From Lactiplantibacillus daowaiensis (GTDB lineage Bacteria > Bacillota > Bacilli > Lactobacillales > Lactobacillaceae): DNA of 64,000 nucleotides. The stretch covers positions 186,001 through 250,000 of the forward strand of contig NZ_BJDJ01000002.1 in the NCBI RefSeq assembly GCF_005405085.1. Direction: 5' to 3'. The notes beneath the pieces are model-generated. The model saw nothing but the letters and a program-made list of their open reading frames with translations. It was not told where the DNA came from and did not search any database. Every line of letters starts with the position of its first letter. The stretch's first letter is position 1. This document shows positions 10,518 to 20,800 of the stretch, piece by piece. Both the position numbers and the translations under genes were made by a program.

Positions 10518-11529
10518 GCGCTGCCTCCTCAAAGACAACTGGCGTTGAACCGGTCGTCACTTGACCAACTTCATAGAAAGGTTGTTGTTGGGTAGTTAAA
10601 GTTGCTTTTACTGCCGCTACTTGTTCTGGATGAACAACTAGAACCATGCCTAAGCCGAGATTAAATGTATTTCGCACATCCGTAGTTGTCAGTTGCCCTA
10701 AATCAGCCAGCAACGGCATGATTGCGGGGATTGGCCAGCTACCCATTTGGAAATGGGCGGCTAATCCGGTCGGCAACGCGCGGGCCACGTTTTCGATCAG
10801 CCCCCCGCCAGTAATATGTGCAATGCTGGCAACCAACTTTTGCTTTAATAATGGCAACACACTCGCCACATAAATCTTGGTTGGTCGTAATAATTCCGTT
10901 TGTAACTCATGACCTAAACTTGGAAAGATATGATCCAGCGCAAAGTCATGTTGCTTAAATAAAATATCACGAACTAAACTAAAGCCATTAGCGTGCAAGC
11001 CATTAGATGGTAATCCAATTAAGACATCACCCGCTTGGACATTTTCAGGTTGCAACAAGTCGGCCCGAGTCGCGACACCTACGGCAAAGCCGGCTAAGTC
11101 GTAATGGTCTTGACCATACATATCGGGCATTTCAGCCGTCTCACCACCAATCAGTGCCGTGCCAGCTTGCTCACACCCGGTGACAACGCCTTGTAGAATT
11201 GCTTTTACGCGGGCCTGATCAGTATGACCGAGGCCCAAATAATCCAAGAAGAATTGTGGTTGGGCGCCTTGCGCTAAAATATCATTGACGCACATGGCCA
11301 CTAAATCAATCCCAATCGTCGTGTGTTGTTTGGCGGCAATCGCGACCAATAACTTAGTCCCAACCCCATCAGTGCCCGCCACTAACACTGGCGCATCTGG
11401 GGCGTCACTCAATGGAAAAGCACCACCAAAGGCCCCTAATTGTGCGTTGCCGCTCATTTCTTTGACCGTTTTTAAGACTTCATAACCGGCATTAATATCA
11501 ACACCGGCTTTTTTATATGCATCGCTCAA
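10510..11529 (-). CDS. purM: Phosphoribosylformylglycinamidine cyclo-ligase
   Basis: AIR synthetase, step 5, closes the imidazole ring using ATP. The 339 residues begin SDAYKKAGVDINAGYE and include the dimer-forming nucleotide segment TDGVGTKLL. The start appears to be TTG at 11527-11529, about 7 bases after a GGGGGG ribosome site; another TTG at 11542-11544 is in frame but inside the ribosome site. It overlaps purN by 8 bases. Confidence 0.95.
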   Translation of the reverse strand: MSDAYKKAGVDINAGYEVLKTVKEMSGNAQLGAFGGAFPLSDAPDAPVLVAGTDGVGTKLLVAIAAKQHTTIGIDLVAMCVNDILAQGAQPQFFLDYLGLGHTDQARVKAILQGVVTGCEQAGTALIGGETAEMPDMYGQDHYDLAGFAVGVATRADLLQPENVQAGDVLIGLPSNGLHANGFSLVRDILFKQHDFALDHIFPSLGHELQTELLRPTKIYVASVLPLLKQKLVASIAHITGGGLIENVARALPTGLAAHFQMGSWPIPAIMPLLADLGQLTTTDVRNTFNLGLGMVLVVHPEQVAAVKATLTTQQQPFYEVGQVTTGSTPVVFEEAAHA

Positions 11530-11544
11530 CTGCTCACCCCCCAA

Positions 11545-12990
11545 TTAGTGTGCTTGTTTTAACTGTAACTGCCGAATTTCTTCGTCATATTCAGCTTGAT
11601 AATCATATAGTGGTGTTGGATAGTCACCATTAAAGTAAGCCATACATAGCCCACCATACGGTGCATCAACCTTTAAGCCAACCGCATCGATAACACCTTG
11701 TTCACTCAAAAAGCCTAACGAGTCAGCGCCAAAAGATTGACACATTTGGGGAATCGTTTGATTGGCAGCAATCAGTTCGCGTGTCGTTTGAATATCGATT
11801 CCGTAAAAGCAAGGGTAGCGTAATGGCGGTGACGCAATCCGTAAATGCACCGACTTCGCCCCGGCGTCCTTTAAGAGTTTGACGATTCGGCGACTTGTGG
11901 TGCCACGAACAATCGAATCATCGATTAAAACAACACGCTTACCCGCAACGACCCCTTTGACCGCTGATAATTTCATCCGAACACCTTGTTCACGCAACGC
12001 TTGGGTTGGTTGAATGAACGTTCGTGACGAATATTGATTTTTAATCAAGCCCATTTCATAAGGCAACCCACTGGCTTCAGCATAGCCAGTTGCGGCTGAT
12101 AAAGACGAATTTGGTACGCCCACCACGATATCAGCATCAACCGGTTGTTCTTGTGCCAGTCGCGCTCCCATCCGCTTACGAGCTGAATGCACATTCACCC
12201 CATAAATATCTGAATCAGGACGGGCAAAATAAATAAATTCCATTGAGCAAATTGCCAATTGCGTCTCAGTCGTATATTGATCGATTTTTAAGCCATTACT
12301 GTCGATTGTTAACAACTCGCCCGGATGCACGTCTTGAATAAAGGTCGCGCCCACTGCATCTAAAGCGCAAGTTTCACTACAAACAACGTAACCACCCGCT
12401 GGCAATTGCCCAACAACCAATGGTCGAAATCCATTCGGATCTAAAGCTGCAAATAAACGATCATTGGTTAACAACAAGTAAGCAAAGCCCCCTTGAACCT
12501 GGCGCAATGCAGCTTTTACTTGACCACTTAGCGTTGGCGCCGTGCTACGACGAATCAAATGCATCAAGATTTCACTATCTGAACTGGCATGAAAGATTGC
12601 CCCGGCTTGTTCGAGTTGTCGGCGTAGACTCACTGCATTCGTCAAATTACCATTGTGTGCCAGTGCAAACTGGGCATCACTAAAGTTAAATTCAAGCGGT
12701 TGAATGTTTTCCACACCATGATTACCCGCAGTTGCATAACGGACGTGCCCAACTGCTGCCGTCCCCGTTAACCGGTTCAAGCGGGCTGGATCACGGAAGA
12801 CATCGGCTAACAATCCCAATCCACGTTCTGACTTCAAAGTCCCAGCATCATTGGCGGTAATCCCAGCACCTTCTTGACCACGGTGTTGGAGCGCATGTAA
12901 CCCAAAATAGGTTAATTGGGCCGCATCGGGTGAGCCCCAAACGCCAAACACCCCGCACTCTTCATTTAACCCTTTTACTTCAGTAGGCAT
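11545..12990 (-). CDS. purF: Amidophosphoribosyltransferase
   Basis: Commits PRPP to purine synthesis by transferring the glutamine amide. An 11-residue propeptide ([11 protein letters not shown]) precedes the catalytic Cys12 in CGVFGVWG, as in Bacillus-type PurF, so the enzyme should be self-processed. The C-terminal PRPP-binding loop is [16 protein letters not shown]. Bacillus-type PurF usually carries an Fe-S cluster with cysteines late in the chain; C residues occur at RYPCFYGI and QMCQSF. The start at 12988-12990 follows GGAAGGGG and overlaps purL by 16 bases. Confidence 0.97.
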   Translation of the reverse strand: MPTEVKGLNEECGVFGVWGSPDAAQLTYFGLHALQHRGQEGAGITANDAGTLKSERGLGLLADVFRDPARLNRLTGTAAVGHVRYATAGNHGVENIQPLEFNFSDAQFALAHNGNLTNAVSLRRQLEQAGAIFHASSDSEILMHLIRRSTAPTLSGQVKAALRQVQGGFAYLLLTNDRLFAALDPNGFRPLVVGQLPAGGYVVCSETCALDAVGATFIQDVHPGELLTIDSNGLKIDQYTTETQLAICSMEFIYFARPDSDIYGVNVHSARKRMGARLAQEQPVDADIVVGVPNSSLSAATGYAEASGLPYEMGLIKNQYSSRTFIQPTQALREQGVRMKLSAVKGVVAGKRVVLIDDSIVRGTTSRRIVKLLKDAGAKSVHLRIASPPLRYPCFYGIDIQTTRELIAANQTIPQMCQSFGADSLGFLSEQGVIDAVGLKVDAPYGGLCMAYFNGDYPTPLYDYQAEYDEEIRQLQLKQAH

Positions 12991-15194
12991 GGTAAGGCCC
13001 CTTCCCAAAGTCGTTTGGCAAAACTCACTTTCAAATCAAAGGCTTGATCAGCGGTTTGAATAAACAACCGATCATCTGACGTTGTTTGCCCCAAATAAGT
13101 CGCATAGGGTTCCATTAAACTTTCAAATGCCGCCCGGTGTTCAGCGGTAACCGAAATAACAAAGCGTGATTGCGTCTCAGCAAAAAAGTTCGTTGATGGA
13201 ATCTCACTGGTTAGCTTCACACCAAAGCCTTGACCAAAGCAGCTTTCAGCAATCGCCGTAATCAGCCCACCTTCTGAAACATCATGTGCACTGGCCACTA
13301 AGCCTTTTTGGATCGCCCGTAATAATAAACGTTGGTTTTGATTTTCAGTCACTAAATCAAAATCAAAGAGTTCCCCAGCAATTTTACCGGTTAACATTTT
13401 CTGTAACTCACTACCATTAAAATCAGCATCGGTCGACCCTAAAACATAGACCGCATCACCGGCGTGCTTAAAATCTTGCGTCGTGATATCACGTTGATGT
13501 TTAATCAAACCAACCATCCCAATCATTGGCGTTGGATAGATGGCTTCACCATTCGATTCATTATTCAAAGACACATTGCCAGAGATGACCGGGGTATTGA
13601 ATAATTGACAAGCCCGGGCAATCCCCATCGCAGATTCATCTAAGTCATAAAATTGTTCCGGCTTTTCTGGATTACCATAGTTCAAACAATCCGTAATCCC
13701 TAATGGCAAACCACCGGAAGCAATAATGTTTCGTGCGGCTTCGGCGACAGCAATTTCGCCACCGACTCGTGGGTTCAAGTATAAGTACCGCCCATTGACA
13801 TCAGTCGTCATTGCTAAGGCCTTATCCGTGTGTCGAATCCGAATCACCCCAGCATCAGAACCGGGTTTGATGACAGTATTGGTTTGCACTTGTGAATCAT
13901 ACGTTTCATAAATTGCTTTTTTAGACGCAATCGTTGGTTGTTGCAGCATTTTCTTTAATGTGCCAGTCGCATCGACTAGCCGCGGCATAAACTGATGGTG
14001 ACTCTGCTTGTTTAAGCGACTAGGTCGTTTTTTATCCCGTTGATAAACTGGCGCTTTAGTGGCTAAGGCGTCAACGGGCACATCTGCGACCAGTTGGTCA
14101 TGATGGAACAACTGGTATTGATGACCTTCAGTGACATGGCCGATCGTGACGGCATCGAGTCCATACTTTTCAAATACCGCATAGATTTCAGCTTCCGCAC
14201 CGGCTTTAACACATAACAACATCCGTTCTTGTGATTCAGACAACATCAATTCAAATGGCGTCATCCCAGTTTCGCGTTGCGGTACTAAATCTAAATTCAA
14301 TGACAAGCCACTGCCGGCTTTCGAGGCCATTTCAGCTGAGGATGACACTAACCCAGCAGCGCCCATATCTTGAATTCCAATCAACACCTCACGATGATCA
14401 TGAATTACTTCTAAACAAGCTTCCATGAGTAACTTTTCCATAAATGGATCGCCCACTTGGACCGCTGAGCGTTGCGTTTCCTTGGCATCATTAAATTCTG
14501 AAGAGGCAAATGACGCCCCATTGATACCATCACGCCCGGTTTTAGCACCGACATAAATCACACTATTACCAATCCCAGTCGCTTGTCCCTTTTGAATATC
14601 AGCTTGGTCTAAAATACCAACACACATGGCATTAACGAGTGGATTCTTTTGGTAACTGGCGTCAAAAACCGTATCGCCACCAACCGTTGGAATCCCGATA
14701 CAATTGCCATACCCCCCAATACCCGCAACAACTTGTGAGATCAAATACTTCGTATGGGCATCTTCTGGTTCACCAAACCGCAAGCTATCTAACAAGGCAA
14801 TTGGCCGCGCACCCATCGAGAAAATATCACGAATAATGCCACCGACCCCAGTTGCGGCCCCTTCATACGGTTCCACCGCTGATGGATGATTATGACTTTC
14901 GGCCTTAAACACCACCGCTTGACCATCGCCAATATCAATGATGCCCGCCCCTTCGCCAGGACCTTCTAAGACTTGTTCACCTTGTGTCCAGAACTTCTTT
15001 AACACTGGCTTGGAATTTTTATACGAACAATGTTCACTCCACATGCCAGAGAACAATCCAGCTTCCGTATAATTAGGTAAGCGGCCTAAAACTTGATCAG
15101 TGATCAGGTGATACTCATCATCCGTTAAGCCCCAATCGCGGTAAGCTTTCGTATCCCGTAAATCAGTTGGTGTTAATTCCATACTTTTAAGCAT
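12975..15194 (-). CDS. purL: Phosphoribosylformylglycinamidine synthase, large subunit
   Basis: The ATP-dependent amidotransferase synthetase of step 4. At 739 residues it is the small form, which works in a complex with PurQ (glutaminase) and PurS, both encoded next to it. Family signatures include [20 protein letters not shown] and [16 protein letters not shown]. The ATG at 15192-15194 follows GGAGGTCTCAC; it overlaps purQ by 8 bases. Confidence 0.97.
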   Translation of the reverse strand: MLKSMELTPTDLRDTKAYRDWGLTDDEYHLITDQVLGRLPNYTEAGLFSGMWSEHCSYKNSKPVLKKFWTQGEQVLEGPGEGAGIIDIGDGQAVVFKAESHNHPSAVEPYEGAATGVGGIIRDIFSMGARPIALLDSLRFGEPEDAHTKYLISQVVAGIGGYGNCIGIPTVGGDTVFDASYQKNPLVNAMCVGILDQADIQKGQATGIGNSVIYVGAKTGRDGINGASFASSEFNDAKETQRSAVQVGDPFMEKLLMEACLEVIHDHREVLIGIQDMGAAGLVSSSAEMASKAGSGLSLNLDLVPQRETGMTPFELMLSESQERMLLCVKAGAEAEIYAVFEKYGLDAVTIGHVTEGHQYQLFHHDQLVADVPVDALATKAPVYQRDKKRPSRLNKQSHHQFMPRLVDATGTLKKMLQQPTIASKKAIYETYDSQVQTNTVIKPGSDAGVIRIRHTDKALAMTTDVNGRYLYLNPRVGGEIAVAEAARNIIASGGLPLGITDCLNYGNPEKPEQFYDLDESAMGIARACQLFNTPVISGNVSLNNESNGEAIYPTPMIGMVGLIKHQRDITTQDFKHAGDAVYVLGSTDADFNGSELQKMLTGKIAGELFDFDLVTENQNQRLLLRAIQKGLVASAHDVSEGGLITAIAESCFGQGFGVKLTSEIPSTNFFAETQSRFVISVTAEHRAAFESLMEPYATYLGQTTSDDRLFIQTADQAFDLKVSFAKRLWEGALPCLLK

Positions 15195-15867
15195 GTGAGA
15201 CCTCCTGTTGCTGGTTGGCAATCAATGATTGAAAGATACCTAGCCCATCTGTCGAGCCTAGAATCGTTTCGACTGCCCGTTCTGGATGTGGCATCATCCC
15301 TAAAACATTCCCTTGACGATTCATGATCCCGGCAATATTGGCCACACTACCATTTGGATTATCCACGTATTCAAATAAAATTTGTTGATGTGCCCGTAAT
15401 TCAGCTAACGTGGCCTCATCACAATAGTAATTACCTTCACCGTGCGCAATCGGTAATTGAATTTGTTGGTTAGGTTCATAAGCTGTTGTAAATTGACTGG
15501 TCGTGTTTTTGACCACTAAGGGGCTTGTTTGACAAATGAACTTTGAAGACCGATTAGCTTGTAAAGCGCCGGGCAACAACCCCGCTTCCGTCAAGATTTG
15601 GAAACCATTGCAAATCCCCATCACTGGTTTGCCAGCAGCCGCAAACGCTTTGACCGCCGTCATAACCGGCGCAAACCGGGCAATCGCGCCACTACGTAAG
15701 TAATCACCGTACGAAAAGCCGCCCGGTAAAATTACCGCGTCATATTGATCTAAATTAGTCGTCGTCGCTGGCACTAAATCAGCTGGCATGTTTAAAATAT
15801 CACGTAAAGCATTGACCATATCATGGTCACAATTAGAACCCGGGAAAACTGGTACGGCAAATTTCAT
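15187..15867 (-). CDS. purQ: Phosphoribosylformylglycinamidine synthase, glutaminase subunit
   Basis: A class I glutamine amidotransferase that supplies ammonia to PurL. The nucleophile is the Cys of [12 protein letters not shown] near residue 86, and the His-Glu pair is in [10 protein letters not shown] near the C-terminus. [15 protein letters not shown] is the typical N-terminus. At 226 residues it is a separate subunit, as usual in Gram-positives. Confidence 0.97.
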   Translation of the reverse strand: MKFAVPVFPGSNCDHDMVNALRDILNMPADLVPATTTNLDQYDAVILPGGFSYGDYLRSGAIARFAPVMTAVKAFAAAGKPVMGICNGFQILTEAGLLPGALQANRSSKFICQTSPLVVKNTTSQFTTAYEPNQQIQLPIAHGEGNYYCDEATLAELRAHQQILFEYVDNPNGSVANIAGIMNRQGNVLGMMPHPERAVETILGSTDGLGIFQSLIANQQQEVSHA

Positions 15868-15870
15868 GGC

Positions 15871-16125
15871 TTATAGCGCCTCCATCTCGGTAATCTCGTA
15901 ACGGTACGTTTCCATATTCACATTCGCTAATAAACGATCACATAGCTCATCTACTTCGGCGTCCAATGGCCGATCGCTAGCAGCCAACTTCAATTCAAAA
16001 TACTTGCCTAATACCACTGATTGAACATTGGTATAACCAAGGCGGTGTAACGCATCATTAACCGCTTCACCCTTGGGATCTAGAATTGATTCTTTATAGG
16101 TCACATACACTTTTACTAAGTACAT
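15871..16125 (-). CDS. purS: Phosphoribosylformylglycinamidine synthase, PurS subunit
   Basis: A small 84-residue protein that bridges PurL and PurQ in the FGAM synthase complex. KVYVTYKESILDPKGEAVNDALHRLG matches the family start in pieces (KESILDPKG). Its ATG overlaps the stop codon of purC (TAATG), and purQ starts 3 bases after it, so the three are tightly coupled. Confidence 0.95.
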   Translation of the reverse strand: MYLVKVYVTYKESILDPKGEAVNDALHRLGYTNVQSVVLGKYFELKLAASDRPLDAEVDELCDRLLANVNMETYRYEITEMEAL

Positions 16126-16865
16126 TATTGTTGGCTCCCTTCAACCGCTGCTAGCCGGGTTAAGACTTCTTGATACACCGTCGTTAAATCGCCCAAGTTC
16201 TTACGGAACACATCTTTATCTAAAGACTGTTGGGTCTTTTCATCGACCAACCGACAACTATCTGGTGAGATTTCATCCGCCAATAAGACATGACCTTGAT
16301 CCGTTAATCCAAATTCGATTTTAAAATCAACCAATTGGACGCCCATTTCAGCAAAAATGGTTTGTAATCGTTGATTAACTAACAAGGCTTGGCGCCGCAT
16401 TTCCGTTAAGGTATTTTGCGTGGCAACCCCTAAAGCTTCAATTTGGGAGTCATTGATAAATGGATCATCCAATGCGTCACTCTTATAGAAGAATTCCATC
16501 ACCGGCGTCGCGAATTTAGTCAAGTGATCAACGTCAAATTTACGTTCAAAACTCCCGGAAGCCGCATTACGAACTACCGTTTCTAGCGGAATCATTTTGA
16601 CCCGGCGCACTAATTGAACGTGATCGGATAATTGCTGCACAAAGTGATTCGGAATCCCATGTTTAGCTAGGTCCTTGAAGATCAAGCTAGAGATTCGATT
16701 ATTTAATAAGCCTTTTTGGTCGATTGCAACCTTGCGCTTCCCATTTAAAGCAGTCGCTTGGTCTAAGTATGCGACCCATAAAATATCTGGGTCATTCGTG
16801 GTGTACATTTCTTTGGCTTTCCCGGTATATAACAAATCACCTTTTACAATTGCAGTCATGCTCAT
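16125..16865 (-). CDS. purC: Phosphoribosylaminoimidazole-succinocarboxamide synthase
   Basis: SAICAR synthetase joins CAIR and aspartate with ATP. The 246-residue protein begins LLYTGKAKEMYTTNDP and contains VRNAASGSFERKF and LADEISPDSCRLVD, all family signatures. The ATG at 16863-16865 overlaps the purK stop as ATGA; a second ATG two codons on also fits the GGGAG ribosome site. Confidence 0.96.
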   Translation of the reverse strand: MSMTAIVKGDLLYTGKAKEMYTTNDPDILWVAYLDQATALNGKRKVAIDQKGLLNNRISSLIFKDLAKHGIPNHFVQQLSDHVQLVRRVKMIPLETVVRNAASGSFERKFDVDHLTKFATPVMEFFYKSDALDDPFINDSQIEALGVATQNTLTEMRRQALLVNQRLQTIFAEMGVQLVDFKIEFGLTDQGHVLLADEISPDSCRLVDEKTQQSLDKDVFRKNLGDLTTVYQEVLTRLAAVEGSQQ

Positions 16866-17992
16866 TGAGCTCCCTTCAAGATATCCAATGTCGTTAATGC
16901 GTGATTCAAGTCCTGATCTAAAACCGTAATATGGCCCATCTTACGTTGTGGCTTAATATCAGCCTTACCATAATCATGAAAATGCCATTCGGGATGATTG
17001 ATTAAGTTTTCCCGCGCAACCGTTAAGTCCGCACCTAACAAATTACGCATTACAGCCGGTTGTGTTTGGGTAATTGCCGGAATCGGCAAGCCACAAATAC
17101 TGCGAATATGGGCTTCAAATTGTGAGATGTTGCAAGCTTCAATCGTATAATGCCCGGAATTATGAGGTCTTGGGGCCAGTTCATTCACTAATAAGCGATC
17201 ATCTGGTAAAACGAAAAACTCGATACCCAAAACGCCGCGTAATTTCAGTGCTTCGGCAATTGAAACGGCGATTTTTTGCGCCGCATCATGAACCGCTGGG
17301 CCAACATTGGCCGGGGCAATTGTCGTATGCAAGATATGATGTTGATGTCGATTTTCAACTAATGGAAAAGTCGTAATGACCCCGGCAGCACTGCGCGTGA
17401 CCATCATTGAGACTTCTGCGCGGAACGTTTGCCGGGCTTCTAAAATACAAGGTTGCGTTAATAATGCGAGACTCGCATCGGTCGGTGTTGGTTGATTTAA
17501 ATCAGCTTGGCCGTGACCATCATAGCCACCAGCTGCTGTTTTCAGAATAGATGGGGTGCCAATTCGATGGCACGCATAGTTTAAAGATTGCGCATCGGTT
17601 ACCGCCGCAAACGGGGTAACGGGGATGCCATTATCGTGTAAGAATTGTTTTTCATTGAGCCGGTTACCGGTAATATGCAGTAACGCGGTTCCTTGAGGGA
17701 GTGCCGTATATTGTTGCGCGGCTTTAAGTGCCGCTTCATCAACATTTTCAAATTCATAGGTTAAGACATCGCTACGTTTGGCGAGTTCAATTAAAGCGGC
17801 TTGATCATCATATGGGGCCGTGACTTGAAAGTCAGCAACTTGGGCCGCCGGAGCTTGGGGTGTCGGATCTAAAACACCGACGTGATAACCCATACTCTTG
17901 GCACTTAAAGCCATCATTTGCCCTAACTGACCACCGCCAACAATCCCAATCGTTGCAGGTGGTAAAATCGGTTGCTTAGAATTGGTGTTCAC
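16862..17992 (-). CDS. purK: N5-carboxyaminoimidazole ribonucleotide synthase
   Basis: An ATP-grasp enzyme that carboxylates AIR with bicarbonate to N5-CAIR. The 376 residues contain the nucleotide loop [18 protein letters not shown] and [18 protein letters not shown]. The frame extends 22 codons upstream into purE, but GTG at 17990-17992 follows AGGAGGCTGAACAAA and gives the normal start. It overlaps purE by 17 bases. Its bicarbonate need links it to the carbonic anhydrase gene at 22778. Confidence 0.96.
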   Translation of the reverse strand: MNTNSKQPILPPATIGIVGGGQLGQMMALSAKSMGYHVGVLDPTPQAPAAQVADFQVTAPYDDQAALIELAKRSDVLTYEFENVDEAALKAAQQYTALPQGTALLHITGNRLNEKQFLHDNGIPVTPFAAVTDAQSLNYACHRIGTPSILKTAAGGYDGHGQADLNQPTPTDASLALLTQPCILEARQTFRAEVSMMVTRSAAGVITTFPLVENRHQHHILHTTIAPANVGPAVHDAAQKIAVSIAEALKLRGVLGIEFFVLPDDRLLVNELAPRPHNSGHYTIEACNISQFEAHIRSICGLPIPAITQTQPAVMRNLLGADLTVARENLINHPEWHFHDYGKADIKPQRKMGHITVLDQDLNHALTTLDILKGAQ

Positions 17993-18458
17993 TTTGTTCA
18001 GCCTCCTGCCGTTGTTGTTGCCGAAACTCAAGTACTGCTTGCTGAATGTTCTGATCATGAAGTCCTAATATTTGAGCGGCCATTAAGGCAGCGTTCGTTG
18101 CCCCAGCGTTACCGATTGCCATCGTGGCAACTGGTACACCGCCAGGCATCTGCACGATCGATAATAGTGAATCCATCCCATTTAGCGCCTTTGATTGAAT
18201 CGGCACACCAATGACTGGCAAAACTGTATTGGCGGCTAACATGCCTGGTAAATGCGCGGCACCACCAGCACCCGCAATAATTACTTGTAAGCCACGCTCA
18301 GCAGCTTGCTGGCCATATTGTTGCAACGTGTCTGGCATTCGATGTGCCGAAATCACATGCCGCTCATATTCAATCCCCAACGCGGTTAATTGGGCGGCAG
18401 CCAACTGCATGGTTGGCCAATCCGAAATGGAACCCATCACTAAACTAACCTTCGCCAT
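17976..18458 (-). CDS. purE: N5-carboxyaminoimidazole ribonucleotide mutase
   Basis: Class I PurE moves the carboxyl group of N5-CAIR to C4, giving CAIR. The 160-residue protein has the substrate motifs [18 protein letters not shown] and [14 protein letters not shown], with [19 protein letters not shown] later. It is the first gene of an eleven-gene operon (purEKCSQLFMNHD) whose genes overlap or lie within about 30 bases of each other. purA and purB are not in this window. Confidence 0.97.
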   Translation of the reverse strand: MAKVSLVMGSISDWPTMQLAAAQLTALGIEYERHVISAHRMPDTLQQYGQQAAERGLQVIIAGAGGAAHLPGMLAANTVLPVIGVPIQSKALNGMDSLLSIVQMPGGVPVATMAIGNAGATNAALMAAQILGLHDQNIQQAVLEFRQQQRQEAEQSEHQF

Positions 18459-18488
18459 CTCAATCCCTCTTTCCTTGTTTTCACCATT

Positions 18489-18517
18489 AGTTTAGCAAGC
18501 AAGGTCGTCACTGTCAA
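18489..18517 (-). promoter_or_regulatory. Promoter of the pur operon
   Basis: Minus strand TTGACA (18512-18517) and TAAACT (18489-18494) with exact 17-base spacing, 30 bases before purE. Confidence 0.88.
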
Positions 18518-18552
18518 CGAATTTCTTAACTTTATCTATAAATTAACATTTT

Positions 18553-18565
18553 AATGTTCGTGTTT
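18553..18565 (-). promoter_or_regulatory. PurBox-like site upstream of the pur promoter
   Basis: Minus strand AAACACGAACATT matches 11 of 13 positions of the PurR box AWWWCCGAACWWT, keeping the CGAAC core. Its centre is about 77 bases upstream of the expected transcription start, close to the -76 position known for activating PurBoxes in Lactococcus. A good second, inverted box is not evident. Confidence 0.65.
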
Positions 18566-18708
18566 AATAAAATAGTCCTAGTCAGTCAAACACTTAATAT
18601 AATAATTTTTTTAGTTGAATTTACTATCAATTCATCGCTTAAGGCTGGAAAAGATGATTTTAATCGCTATCCTAATATTATTTTATTTATTAGTAAATAA
18701 CCGAACAA

Positions 18709-18740
18709 TAAAAAAGCAGCCATCACTTAAGATGACTGCA
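18709..18740 (-). terminator. Terminator of the FMN-reductase operon
   Basis: Minus strand hairpin GCAGTCATC/GATGGCTGC followed by six T. The stretch 18566-18708 between this terminator and the PurBox is A+T rich and shows no gene. Confidence 0.92.
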
Positions 18741-18756
18741 AACTGATTTATTAAAT

Positions 18757-20076
18757 TTAGCTATTACTTGAAGCCCCAGAGACTTCATCAACATCTGGTT
18801 TAGTTGGTTTTGGTGCTGGTTCAGCATCAGCTGAGGCACCAGAAACTTCATCCACTGTTGGCTTTTCTGGTTCAGCATCACTAGAAGCACCGGAAACCGC
18901 GTCGGTCTTTTCTGGTTTAACATTAGTTGATGCGCCAGAAACGGCATCTGTATCGGCGTCAGGATCTTTAACTAACATTTGACCGGTATGCTTTAAGTAA
19001 TATTGGATCATTGGCATAATGTCTAAGACTAATTCATTGATACCTTTGTATTCGCCTTGGGCATCATGCATCGCCTTGTAATAGTGCATTACATACTTAT
19101 CGGGCCCCATGCCAGGTACTGGCAAACGGAACATGTCCGTTTGACCACTGCGTAGCATATGGATCACTTGCTTAACGTGTGGAATCGCCCGTTTAGGATG
19201 ACAGTCAGCCATTGGGTTACCCGCTTGACCTGGTGTCCGTGAAGCCAACATGTCTTTAGCTTCCAAGAAGTGATTGTAATAGATGAATTGATTATTGGCA
19301 TCCGCATAAGTCAATTCGATTGGCATTGAATTTAAGAAGTAATTCAACTGGTTGACCGTTAACAAACCACGATCTAACTTCACGTAGTCATCACCTTCAG
19401 CGGCATGCGTCTTTTCAGCCGCTTTTTCAACCCAGTCAGCAGCATGCATGTCCACGCCTTCAACGGTCGTTTCAACTTTGCCCTTAGCTTCTAGGTCTTC
19501 TGCTTCCCAACCGGGATCTTCTGGTTTATTCATCGTATTAATCACCTTCACAAACTTCATAAACTTCGTTAACGTTTCTTTTAAGAAGGATACTGTGCGG
19601 TCATCTTTCAAGTTTTGATTGTCATCAAAAGCTTCTTTAACATCGCCTAATAAGAATTCGTTACCAGGCATGACGATGGCATCAACACCGGGTGATTCTA
19701 AGATTTGGCGTAAGTTCAATTGAGCCCGCGATGAGCCTTGATCGTAGTAAGAAGCCCCAACGATCATCACTGGCTTACCCGATAGTGGATGAATGTTAAA
19801 GGATAACCATTCAATCACACTCTTTAAACTAGCCGTAATCGTGTGATTATGTTCCGGCGTGGCAATAATTACCCCATCAGCGGCCATAATTTTATGATTT
19901 AAATATTGAACCGCATCACCATTGGTTTGATCATCGCTTTGATTGAACAATGGCACATCGTTAATATCTAAAAGTTCAATATCCACTTGGTCACTAAAGT
20001 GACTCGCAATATACTTTAATAACATCCGGTTATAAGATTTATCTGCTACAGAACCGGCAATTCCAACTAACTTCAT
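18757..20076 (-). CDS. FMN reductase-PAS fusion with four predicted flavinylation motifs
   Basis: A 439-residue, apparently cytoplasmic flavoprotein with three parts. Residues 1-190 match the NADPH-dependent FMN reductase (flavodoxin-like) family, with [21 protein letters not shown] and [19 protein letters not shown]. Residues 245-365 resemble the PAS_10-type domain found with DUF438 ([31 protein letters not shown]). The last 70 residues are a Pro/Asp/Glu-rich tail with four D-x-V-S-G-A-S motifs starting at D377, D392, D409 and D430. This pattern matches the ApbE/Ftp FMN-attachment signature DxxSGA[ST], so S383, S398, S415 and S436 could each carry FMN. There is no signal peptide. It is 18 bases behind a second FMN reductase gene. 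An electron-carrier role from NAD(P)H is inference; the partner and ApbE are not in this window. Confidence 0.8.
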   Translation of the reverse strand: MKLVGIAGSVADKSYNRMLLKYIASHFSDQVDIELLDINDVPLFNQSDDQTNGDAVQYLNHKIMAADGVIIATPEHNHTITASLKSVIEWLSFNIHPLSGKPVMIVGASYYDQGSSRAQLNLRQILESPGVDAIVMPGNEFLLGDVKEAFDDNQNLKDDRTVSFLKETLTKFMKFVKVINTMNKPEDPGWEAEDLEAKGKVETTVEGVDMHAADWVEKAAEKTHAAEGDDYVKLDRGLLTVNQLNYFLNSMPIELTYADANNQFIYYNHFLEAKDMLASRTPGQAGNPMADCHPKRAIPHVKQVIHMLRSGQTDMFRLPVPGMGPDKYVMHYYKAMHDAQGEYKGINELVLDIMPMIQYYLKHTGQMLVKDPDADTDAVSGASTNVKPEKTDAVSGASSDAEPEKPTVDEVSGASADAEPAPKPTKPDVDEVSGASSNS

Positions 20077-20094
20077 TAAATAAGACTCCTCTCG

Positions 20095-20703
20095 TTATAA
20101 GTTGGCCCAATCCAGGTCGTGAATTTCTTCGCGGTTGGCTTCGTTTGCGTGATTCAATTTTTTCGTCAACTCAACGAAAGTTTCAAAGTCACTAAACAAT
20201 CCGGCCAATTTCGCTAACTTGGTTTGGTCAATCATGTTGCCATCATCATCAAATGCTTGTAATGAATGGCCTAACAAGAATTCAGAACTTGGCATAATGC
20301 GTGCCCGTAATTCTGGTGAATCTAAAATCTGACGTAAATGTTCTTGCGCCCGAGAAGTTCCCAATGCACCATATGAAGCACCAATAATCATCACTGGCTT
20401 ATCAGCTAATGGATGGATGTAATATGACAACCATTCCAGTGCATTCATCAAAACGGCTGGTGCCGAATGATCATATTCAGGAGTACTAATAATGACACCA
20501 TCAGCCTGATCGATTTTATCCGCAATTGCTTGGGCTGCTGCTGGAACTTGCTTATTTTCAGGCTTATTAAATAGTGGTAAACCTTTGATTTCAACGAGTT
20601 CAATATCAGCTTGTGCTGCAAAATGCTTTTGCATAAACTGCAATAACTTTCGATTAGTCGAATTATCAGAATTAGTACCGACAATCGCAACAAACTTGTG
20701 CAT
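20095..20703 (-). CDS. NAD(P)H-dependent FMN reductase family protein
   Basis: A 202-residue single-domain flavodoxin-like reductase. VAIVGTNSDNSTNRKLLQF is the phosphate-binding loop region and GVIISTPEYDHSAPAVLMNA the conserved central strand and loop. It is a clear paralogue of the N-terminal domain of the next gene (IHPLADKPVMIIGASYG against [17 protein letters not shown]), and the two form one operon. It lacks the PAS-like domain and the SGAS tail. It may reduce FMN or quinones, or act as an electron donor to its neighbour; the substrate cannot be told from sequence. Confidence 0.85.
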   Translation of the reverse strand: MHKFVAIVGTNSDNSTNRKLLQFMQKHFAAQADIELVEIKGLPLFNKPENKQVPAAAQAIADKIDQADGVIISTPEYDHSAPAVLMNALEWLSYYIHPLADKPVMIIGASYGALGTSRAQEHLRQILDSPELRARIMPSSEFLLGHSLQAFDDDGNMIDQTKLAKLAGLFSDFETFVELTKKLNHANEANREEIHDLDWANL

Positions 20704-20763
20704 TTTAAATAACTCCTTTAGCTAATTAATTTAAAACAATATATTTTCCTGATTGCTGCCTAT

Positions 20764-20792
20764 ATTGTAAACGATTTCACGATATAAAGCAA
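20764..20792 (-). promoter_or_regulatory. Promoter of the FMN-reductase operon with overlapping cre site
   Basis: Minus strand TTGCTT (20787-20792) and TACAAT (20764-20769) with 17-base spacing. TGAAATCGTTTACA (20766-20779) matches the CcpA cre consensus TGWAANCGNTNWCA at all 14 positions and covers the -10 element, the position for repression. The operon is therefore likely under carbon catabolite control. Confidence 0.85.
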
Positions 20793-20800
20793 AAGTATAT

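Noticed and set aside
18760..18969. Repeated SGAS-coding units as a possible CRISPR or tandem DNA repeat
   Set aside because: Unit length varies (45-63 bases), the repeat is conserved at protein level in one intact frame, and there are no spacer-like segments.
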